8,991 nt of DNA from Rhodoferax sp. UBA6134 (GCA_002422455.1 DIVK01000111.1:459-9449), one strand, 5' to 3'. Shown: positions 1 through 5,835, numbered from the stretch's first letter. A program made the numbers and translations. Notes: a model not told the origin generated them from the sequence alone.

Positions 1-15
1 CGCGAAGGTGGCGAA

Positions 16-135
16 GTGAGCCGATATGCCGCCTATGAAGCCGCTAAACGCTCATGGGCGAATGCGAACCAAGGCGCTACAGCAGAGCAGTACGAAGCCG
101 CCATGCGGGAGATTGCAAGGCGCTACGGGATCTAA
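16..135 (+). CDS. small phage protein of unknown function (possibly partial at the left edge)
   Basis: The reading frame is open from base 1 and stops with TAA at 133-135. The GTG at 16 follows a GAAGGTGG stretch at good ribosome-binding distance and would give a 39-residue protein. Its pattern is an aromatic YAAYEAAK start, then a tryptophan, then AEQYEAAM and a basic end in ARRYGI. From memory it resembles tiny hypothetical proteins common in Burkholderiales prophages; no function is known to me. It is rich in alanine and probably all helical, with no membrane segment. Because the frame stays open to the edge, the true start could lie outside the window and this could be the tail of a longer protein. 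The coding call is fairly good, the start uncertain. Confidence 0.55.
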   Translation: MSRYAAYEAAKRSWANANQGATAEQYEAAMREIARRYGI

Positions 136-168
136 CCAATGTTTTTTGACGCCACGGCTAGGGTAGCT

Positions 169-218
169 CCCGAAAAGCAGGACATGCCCGCTTGCCTGCC
201 GTTGGTTTCTTTTTCGGG
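169..218. repeat. imperfect hairpin between two small genes
   Basis: CCCGAAAA (169-176) is the exact reverse complement of TTTTCGGG (211-218). Directly inside the left arm, GCAGG (177-181) pairs with CCTGC (195-199), leaving a 13-base loop and an asymmetric bulge on the right side (200-210). The structure falls before the better-supported start of the next gene (235), so it probably lies in an untranslated leader. It could be a weak terminator-like or mRNA-processing element. It has no clean U-tract after the stem, so I do not call it a terminator. Confidence 0.4.
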
Positions 219-234
219 CAATGAAAGGGCAGCT

Positions 235-546
235 ATGCACTACGAAACAAGCACTGGAATCACATGCAATTTCAGGCATGAAGACCGGGATGAAATGCCC
301 TATGTGGTGGTACGTGACGTGCCGGGAATACCTGGTGTTCTGGTCTATCACGCAGCGTCGTTTTTGATGGCTGCGGCAGAAGGTCGCGCTTTCACCATAG
401 GTCCAGATTGGAACGATCAAGAGCCCTTCGTGATTGCCATTGAGGACGTGCAAGCCATCGCTGCCATGGTTCGCTCTGCCGTCGAACGCAAGCGCGGTTA
501 CTTCGAGATGAAGTGGGTGGCTCTGCAACCGTCTGATCCGTTCTGA
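235..546 (+). CDS. hypothetical phage protein, 103 aa
   Basis: The frame stops with TGA at 544-546. I favour ATG 235 because GAAAGGG (223-229) sits five bases upstream, whereas ATG 139 has only a weak GGGA and the extra 32 residues lie over a hairpin and look unstructured. The protein starts MHYETSTGITCNF, has a beta-like central part (PYVVVRDVPGIPGVLVYHA) and a helical C-terminal part (IEDVQAIAAMVRSAVERKRGYFEMKW). There is no signal peptide, membrane segment or metal-binding cluster. I do not recognise a family. It lies 13 bases upstream of the DUF1376 gene, so it is probably an early-operon accessory protein. The longer version from 139 (135 aa) remains possible. Confidence 0.6.
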   Translation: MHYETSTGITCNFRHEDRDEMPYVVVRDVPGIPGVLVYHAASFLMAAAEGRAFTIGPDWNDQEPFVIAIEDVQAIAAMVRSAVERKRGYFEMKWVALQPSDPF

Positions 547-559
547 GGCGCCGCACCCG

Positions 560-1402
560 ATGAACTATTACCCCTTTCACATCGGCGACTACTTGAGCGC
601 CACCCGGCACTTGAGCTGGGCAGAGGATGCCGCGTACAGGCGTCTTCTGGACACCTACTACACGACAGAGAAAGCCCTGCCGCTGGAGTTGAGGGCGGTT
701 TGTCGTCTGGTACTTGCGACCACCGAAGAGCAGCGTGAAGCTGTCCGCGTGGTGCTGGATGAGTTCTTTGAGCAGACGGAAGAAGGTTGGAAAAACAGCC
801 GCGCTGATGCAGAGATTGATGCCATGCGAGGTAAGCAGCAGAAGCAGCGCGACAAAGCAAACAAGCGTTGGCATAAGCCAGAGCCAGAACACGGCAATGC
901 ATCGGCAATGCCACGGCATACAGAAACAGATGCCGTGGCATCAAAAACTGATGCTGATGCAATGCCACCAACACCAACACCAACACCAACACCAACACCA
1001 AAGAATAAAGAAGAGGCGCAAGCGCCCCTGCCCGATTGGCTCCCGATGGAGGCATGGAGCGGATATGTCGAAATGCGAAAACGCATTCGCAAGCAGATGA
1101 CGCCACGAGCCCAGCAGCTTGTTCTGAAATCCCTTGCGGACATGCAGGCAAAAGGCTTGAGCGTGGCGCAGTCGCTGGACAACTCAACCCGCAATTCGTG
1201 GGTCGATGTGTACGAGCCGAAGGAGCAGCCAGAGCAGGCCGGTGCAAAGATCGGCAGCGACGAGTACGCCACACTGCACAAGTCGGCAGGCTGGTGGCGT
1301 GAAGCCGGGTTCCCGACGATTTGGGATGCGATGGCATCGAAGTGCTGGCACACCAATGCCGACCAGTTCCGCGATGGCCAGCGCATCAAGGAGGCCGCAT
1401 GA
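560..1402 (+). CDS. DUF1376 (YdaU-like) phage replication-associated protein
   Basis: This 280-aa protein begins MNYYPFHIGDYLSATRHLSW, the hallmark of DUF1376/YdaU proteins encoded in the replication region of lambdoid prophages. Residues 1-90 are the DUF1376 domain (HLSWAEDAAYRRLLDTYY at 17-34). Residues 91-157 are a charged, low-complexity linker ending in a PTPTPTPTPTP run at 137-147. Residues 158-220 (LPDWLPMEAWSGYVEMRKRI...) form a helical C-terminal domain of the kind found in phage O-like proteins, followed by a tail rich in Trp (WWREAGF, WHTNADQF). The family is usually treated as replication initiation or primosome-like, but its biochemistry is poorly established. The position immediately before an HNH gene and a TOPRIM-helicase supports a replication role. 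The linker-coding DNA carries notable repeats, listed separately. The stop overlaps the next start in ATGA (1399-1402). Only a weak GAGG lies upstream of the ATG. Confidence 0.88.
   Translation: MNYYPFHIGDYLSATRHLSWAEDAAYRRLLDTYYTTEKALPLELRAVCRLVLATTEEQREAVRVVLDEFFEQTEEGWKNSRADAEIDAMRGKQQKQRDKANKRWHKPEPEHGNASAMPRHTETDAVASKTDADAMPPTPTPTPTPTPKNKEEAQAPLPDWLPMEAWSGYVEMRKRIRKQMTPRAQQLVLKSLADMQAKGLSVAQSLDNSTRNSWVDVYEPKEQPEQAGAKIGSDEYATLHKSAGWWREAGFPTIWDAMASKCWHTNADQFRDGQRIKEAA
908..941. repeat. 12-bp perfect inverted repeat inside the DUF1376 gene
   Basis: ATGCCACGGCAT (908-919) and ATGCCGTGGCAT (930-941) are exact reverse complements separated by 10 bases. Related words surround them: CGGCAATGC at 892-900 and 903-911, and AATGCCAC at 907-914 and again at 961-968. 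The cluster lies in the coding region for the disordered linker, where lambda-type phages place origin iterons in the O gene. An origin role is inference; low-complexity codon repetition is the alternative. Confidence 0.6.
971..1000 (+). repeat. tandem hexamer, five perfect copies of ACACCA
   Basis: Five exact copies of ACACCA run from 971 to 1000, preceded by a further CCACCA. In the DUF1376 frame each copy encodes Thr-Pro, giving the PTPTP linker. As the unit is six bases, gain or loss of copies would keep the frame and only alter linker length. It is directly followed by an A-rich stretch (1000-1013). Confidence 0.85.
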
Positions 1403-1845
1403 ACACCCTTGATCGATTGCTGGCGAAGGTCGTCAAGACCGATGGTTGCTGGAACTGGAGCGCGCGCAAGACGCCTCAAGGATACGGCCGAATCAGCGTA
1501 GGGAGCGTTAACAAATTGGCGCATCGTGTGGCCTTCGAGTTGATGGTTGGCCCTATTGGCGAACTTCATGTACTGCATCGCTGCGACAACCCGTCATGTG
1601 TGAATCCAAAGCATCTATGGCTTGGAACAAACACTGAAAACATCGCCGATAAGGTCGCAAAGGGTCGCGTTCCGTCCGTTGTCGGATCTGCGAACCCAAG
1701 GAGCAAGCTGAATGACGCGGACGTGATCGCGATCCGACATGCGGCAGCCAGCGGTGTGGTGCAGGCCGAATTGGCTACGCAGTTTGGGGTGACGCAAACA
1801 CAAATCAGTTCTATCGTTCATCGCAAAGCTTGGAGGCACATTTGA
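1399..1845 (+). CDS. free-standing HNH endonuclease with C-terminal helix-turn-helix
   Basis: This 148-aa protein belongs to the phage HNH_3-type homing endonucleases. Residues 17-20 (CWNW) and 41-47 (AHRVAFE) are typical of the family. The beta-beta-alpha metal core is VLHRCDNPSCVNPKHLWLGT (58-77), with H60, N69 and H72 as the likely HNH residues and C62/C67 nearby. Residues 78-90 (NTENIADKVAKGR) are the usual post-core helix. Residues 104-147 form a helix-turn-helix (ADVIAIRHAAASG...ELATQFGVTQTQISSIVHRKAW), probably for DNA-site binding. The start at ATG 1399 has AAGGAGG just upstream and overlaps the DUF1376 stop. Its own stop overlaps the next gene's TTG start, so it sits in frame-tight fashion inside the replication operon. 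Nicking or cutting of DNA is expected from the family; target unknown. Confidence 0.88.
   Translation: MNTLDRLLAKVVKTDGCWNWSARKTPQGYGRISVGSVNKLAHRVAFELMVGPIGELHVLHRCDNPSCVNPKHLWLGTNTENIADKVAKGRVPSVVGSANPRSKLNDADVIAIRHAAASGVVQAELATQFGVTQTQISSIVHRKAWRHI
1832..1844 (+). promoter_or_regulatory. ribosome binding site and TTG start for the primase-helicase
   Basis: GGAGG at 1832-1836 lies five bases before TTG 1842-1844, which overlaps the HNH stop TGA at 1843-1845. The Shine-Dalgarno sequence is inside the last codons of the HNH gene, so translation of the two genes is probably coupled. An upstream TTG at 1830 lies before the GGAGG and is less likely. Confidence 0.7.
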
Positions 1846-3629
1846 ACGCCGCAGAACTGTCTCAGCGCATGGCCTCAGAAGCCGCCGCCATTGCGCAATA
1901 CCTGCTGCCCGGTGGCAAGCGCCAATCCGGCGAATGGAAAGCTGGGAGCATCAACGGCGACGAGGGCAAGTCCCTGTCCGTGCGCCTGTCCGGCGCGAAG
2001 GCTGGCGTGTGGGCTGACTTCGCATCCGGCGAATCGGGCGACCTGCTCGACCTGTGGGCGGCTGTCCGGGGTGTGTCTGTGTCCCAGGCCATGACCGAAG
2101 CGAAGCAGTACCTGGGCGTGCGGGACACGATGCCAGAGCGCGAAGTGAAGTCGTTCAAGCGCCCAGCCAAGCCGCAGTGCCAAACCCCGAAGTCTGCGGT
2201 GCTGGAGTGGCTCAAGAGCCGGGGCCTGACCGAAGCAACGCTGGCAGCTTTCAAGATCGCGGAGCAGATTCGGGACGGCAAAACCTATGCGGTGTTCCCG
2301 TACCTGCGCGAAGGCGTGCTGGTGAACGTGAAGTACCGCAACGTGGCCGAGAAAAAGGACATGCGGCAAGAGGGCGGGGCAGAGCCTTGCTTGTTCGGCT
2401 GGCACCTGATCGACCCGAAGGCCCGCACAGTAGCCATTTGCGAAGGCGAGATTGACGCCATGAGCCTGCACCAAGTCGGCATTGCCGCGCTGTCGGTGAA
2501 TGCCGGGGCAGGCAATCACCAGTGGCTCGAAAACGACTGGGATAGGCTGGATCGGTTCAGCGAAATCCTGATCTTTTTCGACTCGGACGAAGCAGGCCAG
2601 AAGGGTGCAAAGGAGGTAGCAAAGCGCATTGGTGCCGACCGCTGCAAGCTGGTGACGCTGCCCGCAAAGGATGCGAATGATTACTTGATGCAGGGCGCGG
2701 ACGCCTCCGACTTCGACCAGGCCATCCAAAGCGCCAAGCCGCAAGACCCCGAGGAACTGCGGCAGGCCAGCGACTTCATCACCCGCGTGAAGTCCATGTT
2801 CTACCCGGCACACGGCGAAGAACGCGACCCGGTTTTGCGGCTGGATCGTGACCTTGACTGGTTCGAGTTCCGCGCTGGTGAACTGTCGGTATGGACGGGC
2901 TACAACGGCCATGGCAAGAGCCTGATGCTCTCCCAAGTCTTGCTAGGGCTGATGCAGCAGGGCGAACGCGTGACGGTGTTCAGTGGGGAAATGACGCCAG
3001 AGCGCCAGCTCAAGCGCGTGGTGAAGCAGGCGACTGGCCTGGATCGCCCGACGCCACAGTACATCGATGCCGTGGGCGCGTGGGTGAACGACAAGCTGTG
3101 GTTCTTCAACGTGGTCGGAAGCGCATGGATTGACCGTCTATTGCAGGTGTTCCTGTACGCCAGCAAGCGGTACGGGGTGCGGCATTTTGTGATTGACAGC
3201 TTGATGATGACGGACGTACCCGAGGACGGCCCCGGCTCCATGACTGCGCAAAAAGAGGCTGTGCGCAAGCTGTGCGACTTTGCCCGCCGCAACGGTTGTC
3301 ACCTGCACCTTGTCGCGCACCCGCGCAAGGGCCAGGACGAATCACGCGGCCCCGGAAAGCTGGACGTTGCTGGCAGCTCAAAGATCACGGACGGCGCAGA
3401 CAACGTTTTCACTGTCTGGAGCGCCCGCAAGGACGAAAACGACCCGGACGTTGACCAGGACAAGGCAGACGCCCGCCTGGAGCTGCAAAAACAGCGCAAC
3501 GGTGATGTTCAGCACTACTCGCAGCCGCTGTGGTTCTGCAAGTCGGCCCAGCAGTTCGCCACCAGCAGCCGTCGCCACGCCGTGTCCTACGTTCCGTTTT
3601 CTGGCGATGTGGCCTATGCCCAGCAATGA
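1842..3629 (+). CDS. TOPRIM primase-helicase (T7 gp4/DnaB-like), zinc-less N-terminus
   Basis: This 595-aa bifunctional protein should synthesise primers and unwind DNA at the phage fork. Residues 30-95 align by pattern with the CHC2 primase zinc domain (WADFASGESGDLLDLWAAV at 57-75), but the Cys/His ligands are absent. The TOPRIM fold shows CEGEIDAMS (200-208) and IFFDSDEAGQ (244-253), giving the catalytic Glu and DxD acids. The RecA-like helicase has Walker A GYNGHGKS (353-360), Walker B HFVIDSLM (448-455), a conserved LHLVAHPRK (488-496), GSSKITDGADNVF (511-523) and the basic KQRNGD motif (550-555) expected of DnaB/gp4 helicases. The start is TTG 1842, chosen for its GGAGG. Having primase and helicase fused makes a separate DnaB loader less necessary, and none is seen here. 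The stop overlaps the next ATG in ATGA (3626-3629). Confidence 0.93.
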   Translation: MNAAELSQRMASEAAAIAQYLLPGGKRQSGEWKAGSINGDEGKSLSVRLSGAKAGVWADFASGESGDLLDLWAAVRGVSVSQAMTEAKQYLGVRDTMPEREVKSFKRPAKPQCQTPKSAVLEWLKSRGLTEATLAAFKIAEQIRDGKTYAVFPYLREGVLVNVKYRNVAEKKDMRQEGGAEPCLFGWHLIDPKARTVAICEGEIDAMSLHQVGIAALSVNAGAGNHQWLENDWDRLDRFSEILIFFDSDEAGQKGAKEVAKRIGADRCKLVTLPAKDANDYLMQGADASDFDQAIQSAKPQDPEELRQASDFITRVKSMFYPAHGEERDPVLRLDRDLDWFEFRAGELSVWTGYNGHGKSLMLSQVLLGLMQQGERVTVFSGEMTPERQLKRVVKQATGLDRPTPQYIDAVGAWVNDKLWFFNVVGSAWIDRLLQVFLYASKRYGVRHFVIDSLMMTDVPEDGPGSMTAQKEAVRKLCDFARRNGCHLHLVAHPRKGQDESRGPGKLDVAGSSKITDGADNVFTVWSARKDENDPDVDQDKADARLELQKQRNGDVQHYSQPLWFCKSAQQFATSSRRHAVSYVPFSGDVAYAQQ

Positions 3630-3826
3630 CCCATTACGACACACAGCTAGCCCACCTCATCAAGTTGGCAAGCAACCCAGCAACAAAGGAGCATTCATGG
3701 AAAAGGGCACAGGAATTGGAACGATGCGGAACAGGCATGTGGAATGGAATCGCGCAGGAGCTGAAGGAGCACATGAAGGCACAGCAAACAGCATCCTTGC
3801 CCGCACCGCGCAAGCGTGGGAGGTGA
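3626..3826 (+). CDS. small hypothetical phage protein, 66 aa
   Basis: The ORF starts at ATG 3626, overlapping the stop of the primase-helicase (ATGA), and ends with TGA at 3824-3826, four bases before the methyltransferase ATG. The protein is hydrophilic and helical: MTHYDTQLAHLIKLASNP, then HSWKRAQELERCGTGMWNGIAQELKEHMKAQQ, then a basic tail PAPRKRGR. It has no membrane segment. There is no good Shine-Dalgarno, so translation probably depends on coupling. I do not recognise a named family, although short proteins of this type with a central Trp pair are common in prophage replication regions. The tight fit between neighbours is the main support. A competing frame (3697-3834) overlaps the methyltransferase start and looks non-coding. 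Confidence 0.62.
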   Translation: MTHYDTQLAHLIKLASNPATKEHSWKRAQELERCGTGMWNGIAQELKEHMKAQQTASLPAPRKRGR

Positions 3827-3830
3827 AGGC

Positions 3831-4511
3831 ATGAGCCGAATTGAAACGATAGGCAACGCCACGCTGTACCTGGGCGATTGCATGGAAATCCTGCCGACGC
3901 TGCCCAAGGTGGATGCGGTCATCACTGACCCGCCGTATGGGATCAACAAGGACGGGCAAAAACGAACGACTGGCGGCCACGGTGGTCGCAAGGAATACGA
4001 GTTCCTCGGATGGGACGGTGAGCGCCCGCCAGCCGAGCTGTTCCAGCTGATCCTCGGTGCCGGACGAACTCATGTGATCTGGGGTGGGAATTACTTCGCA
4101 GACCTTCTTCCGCCGACGATGCGATGGCTTGTCTGGGACAAAGGTCAGCGCATCAATCAGTCTGACGGGGAACTTGCGTGGACAAGCCTCCAGGCTGCTC
4201 TGCGCATCTGCACCATGAATCGCGTGGAAATCATGGCGGACGGCGCTGTGCATCCGACGCAGAAACCGGTCAGGCTGATGTGCTGGTCGATTGAACAGGC
4301 TGGCAATACAAAGTCGATTCTTGACCCTTTCATGGGCAGCGGATCGACAGGCGTTGCCGCCGTGCAGATGGGCCGCAGCTTCATCGGTATCGAGCGCGAA
4401 CCCAAATACTTCGACATTGCCTGCCGCCGTATCGAGCAGGCACACGCCCAGGGCAAGCTATTCGAGCCCACACAAGCCACCCCTGTGCAGCTTGGATTGG
4501 AGGCAGCATGA
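3831..4511 (+). CDS. DNA adenine-N6/cytosine-N4 methyltransferase, beta class, orphan
   Basis: This 226-aa protein of the N6_N4_Mtase family transfers methyl groups from S-adenosylmethionine to an exocyclic amino group in DNA. The catalytic motif IV, ITDPPYGI (31-38), comes before the SAM-binding motif I, DPFMGSGSTGVAA (165-177), which is the beta-class order. HPTQKPVRLM (141-150) is the conserved motif before motif I, and FIGIEREPKYFDIACRRI (184-201) matches motif II and its helix. The middle region (40-140) that would hold target recognition is short. ATG 3831 follows GGGAGG (3818-3823); a GTG at 3816 is in frame but falls before that site. No restriction enzyme gene is next to it, so it is probably an orphan enzyme used for protection from host restriction or for regulation. 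The target sequence cannot be read from the protein. Confidence 0.92.
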   Translation: MSRIETIGNATLYLGDCMEILPTLPKVDAVITDPPYGINKDGQKRTTGGHGGRKEYEFLGWDGERPPAELFQLILGAGRTHVIWGGNYFADLLPPTMRWLVWDKGQRINQSDGELAWTSLQAALRICTMNRVEIMADGAVHPTQKPVRLMCWSIEQAGNTKSILDPFMGSGSTGVAAVQMGRSFIGIEREPKYFDIACRRIEQAHAQGKLFEPTQATPVQLGLEAA

Positions 4512-4801
4512 GCCACGAAATCCACACAGTAGGCGTTTTCATGCCCGAGGGCACCGAGGCCGAAGTCTGCGCGGACATTGCCCGCCGACAGGCTTTCGGG
4601 AAAAACAAGTACGGCACGACGGTGGCGGAAAACCCGCTGTCACTGCGGGCATGGCTCAACCACGCATACGAGGAAACGCTGGACAAGGCCATTTACCTCA
4701 AGCGGGCCATTGCCGAGATCGACGCGCAGCAGGCCAGGCAAGCGGGCAATCCAGAAGGCTGGAACGCCTGCGGCAATGTCGGCATGGAGGCTTCAGAGTG
4801 A
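4508..4801 (+). CDS. small protein with MazG/dATP-dGTP pyrophosphohydrolase-like motif
   Basis: This 97-aa protein starts at ATG 4508 (GGAGG at 4499-4503), overlapping the methyltransferase stop, and its stop overlaps the ninB GTG. Residues 34-68 read KYG, then a gap, then WLNHAYEETLDKAIYLKR. This KYG...W..H..EE..D...YL pattern resembles phage dATP/dGTP diphosphohydrolase N-terminal-type and all-alpha NTP pyrophosphohydrolase (MazG-like) proteins, where the EExxD acids bind magnesium. If right, it could affect the nucleotide pool during replication, fitting its place beside replication and recombination genes. Only one such helix is clear, and the protein is short for a complete enzyme, so activity is uncertain. 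The N-terminus (MSHEIHTVGVFMPEGTEAEV) and the Gly/Asn-rich tail are not diagnostic. Confidence 0.75.
   Translation: MSHEIHTVGVFMPEGTEAEVCADIARRQAFGKNKYGTTVAENPLSLRAWLNHAYEETLDKAIYLKRAIAEIDAQQARQAGNPEGWNACGNVGMEASE
4786..4800 (+). promoter_or_regulatory. ribosome binding site and GTG start for ninB
   Basis: GGAGG at 4786-4790 is seven bases before GTG 4798-4800, which overlaps the preceding stop TGA (4799-4801). The in-frame ATG at 4816 lacks a comparable site, so the GTG is preferred. Confidence 0.65.
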
Positions 4802-5223
4802 GCGAGCGCCTTACCATGAGCCTGTACAACGCCCAGCAGGCGCACCAGGCCATCAAGACAGCATGGCACCACGCCAAGGGCTGGTTGACAGCGGGAGACA
4901 CCCGCCTGACGCTGGAAATCCGCCCGGAGAAGCGTAGTGATGCCGAAAACAGGATGCTGCATTCCATGCTGGGGCATATCTCTAAGACACACGAATGGGC
5001 AGGCAAGAAACACAGCATCGACGTGTGGAAGCGGCTTTTGACGGCGGCATGGTGTCGCGCCACCGGGGAGCCAGTTGAATTGCTGCCTGCGCTGGATGGA
5101 AATGGGGTAGATATTGTTTTTAAAAAAACAAGCCAGTTATCGCGAAAAGAATGCGCGGATTTGATCGAGTTTATATTTGCATGGAGTGCAGATAATGGCA
5201 TCGAGTTGCCGCATATGGATTAA
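4798..5223 (+). CDS. ninB: NinB-like recombination protein
   Basis: This 141-aa protein matches the NinB (lambda Orf) family in length and pattern: AIKTAWHHAKGWLTAGDTRLTLEIRPEKRSDAENRMLHSMLGHIS, then WKRLLTAAWCRATGEP, then the STSQLS-like TSQLSRKECADLIEFIFAW near the C-terminus (111-129). Family members bind single-stranded DNA and SSB and act as recombination mediators in phage recombination. GTG 4798 is the likely start, giving the usual length. NinG follows after a 27-base gap, reproducing the nin-region pairing of lambdoid phages. The gene is odd in composition: about residues 1-100 have G/C-rich third positions like the neighbours, while the last 40 codons use A/T-rich codons (GTT TTT AAA AAA, ATA, TTT), suggesting a recombinant origin. 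Confidence 0.88.
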   Translation: MSERLTMSLYNAQQAHQAIKTAWHHAKGWLTAGDTRLTLEIRPEKRSDAENRMLHSMLGHISKTHEWAGKKHSIDVWKRLLTAAWCRATGEPVELLPALDGNGVDIVFKKTSQLSRKECADLIEFIFAWSADNGIELPHMD

Positions 5224-5250
5224 AATAGCGTACCGCGGATTGGGGCGCAG

Positions 5251-5835
5251 ATGACATTTCGCCGCACCACATGCCCCCACTGCCGTGCAAAGCTGGAACC
5301 CGGACAGCGCATTCACCCGGCCTGCATTGATCCGTGGCTTGAAGCCCAGCAAGCCAAGAAGGAGCGCGCAGACGCCAAGGCCGCCCGCATGGCTGCGAAG
5401 GTGGAGCGGGCCAGCATCAAGGCGCGCAAGGAGGCTATCAAGACAATCCCCGCCCTGATCCGTGAAGCGCAGATTGCGTTCAACGCCTGGATTCGCGCAC
5501 GCGACTTCACCCAGCCGTGCATTTCCTGCGATGCGCCGCCGCCCGATCTGTCTGGATTGCACGCAGGCCGGGACGCAGGCCACTACCGCAGTACGGGAAG
5601 CGCGTCACACCTGAGATTCCACCCGGACAACTGCCATGCCCAGTGCGTGCATTGCAACCGCTGGGGCGCTGGGAAGGCAGTGGACTACCGCATCCGACTG
5701 ATCCGCCGCATCGGCCCGGCCCGCGTGGAGGAGCTGGAGTCGGACAACACCCCGCACAAGTGGCAGCGCGAGGAATTGATTGCCATCCGGGATGAGTACA
5801 GGGCGAAGTTGAAAGACATGAAGGAGGGCGCATGA
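5251..5835 (+). CDS. ninG: NinG (Rap)-like recombination nuclease
   Basis: This 194-aa protein matches lambda NinG/Rap, a structure-specific nuclease acting on D-loops and Holliday junctions in phage recombination. It opens with a zinc finger, TTCPHC (C8, C11, then H22/C25), followed by a long charged helix (30-80, rich in Lys/Ala/Glu). The catalytic, HNH-like part has CISC (90-93), DAGHYRSTGSASHLRFHPDN (108-127) with D108 and H111, and NCHAQCVHCN (127-136) with C128, C132, C135 and N136. It ends in a basic helical region. Its length is close to that of lambda Rap. ATG 5251 follows GGGGCG at 5242-5247. The stop overlaps the next ATG (5832-5835). Together with ninB it indicates a recombination module. 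Confidence 0.93.
   Translation: MTFRRTTCPHCRAKLEPGQRIHPACIDPWLEAQQAKKERADAKAARMAAKVERASIKARKEAIKTIPALIREAQIAFNAWIRARDFTQPCISCDAPPPDLSGLHAGRDAGHYRSTGSASHLRFHPDNCHAQCVHCNRWGAGKAVDYRIRLIRRIGPARVEELESDNTPHKWQREELIAIRDEYRAKLKDMKEGA

Noticed and set aside
1875..2936. 353-codon open frame on the - strand within the primase-helicase gene
   Set aside because: It mirrors the codon pattern of the real gene, lacks a ribosome binding site and overlaps the conserved TOPRIM region.
3280..3834. 184-codon + strand frame overlapping the helicase end and the 66-aa ORF
   Set aside because: It runs through the conserved helicase C-terminal motifs in another frame, and its product is Arg/Thr/Pro-rich shadow sequence. 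The 66-aa frame has coupled ends and better composition.
3660..4445. 261-codon open frame on the - strand opposite the methyltransferase
   Set aside because: The + strand has DPPY and SAM motifs; the antisense product has no recognisable motif.
5116..5129. T-run followed by seven A bases in ninB as a programmed frameshift site
   Set aside because: The codon phase (GTT TTT AAA AAA ACA) does not give a classic X XXY YYZ slip site, and ninB reads through in the zero frame to its normal length.
5191..5226. Sigma-70 promoter called from GATAAT or TAAAAT
   Set aside because: Neither has a good -35 hexamer at 16-18 bases. The A+T-rich composition alone makes such matches likely, so it is kept only as part of a finding.
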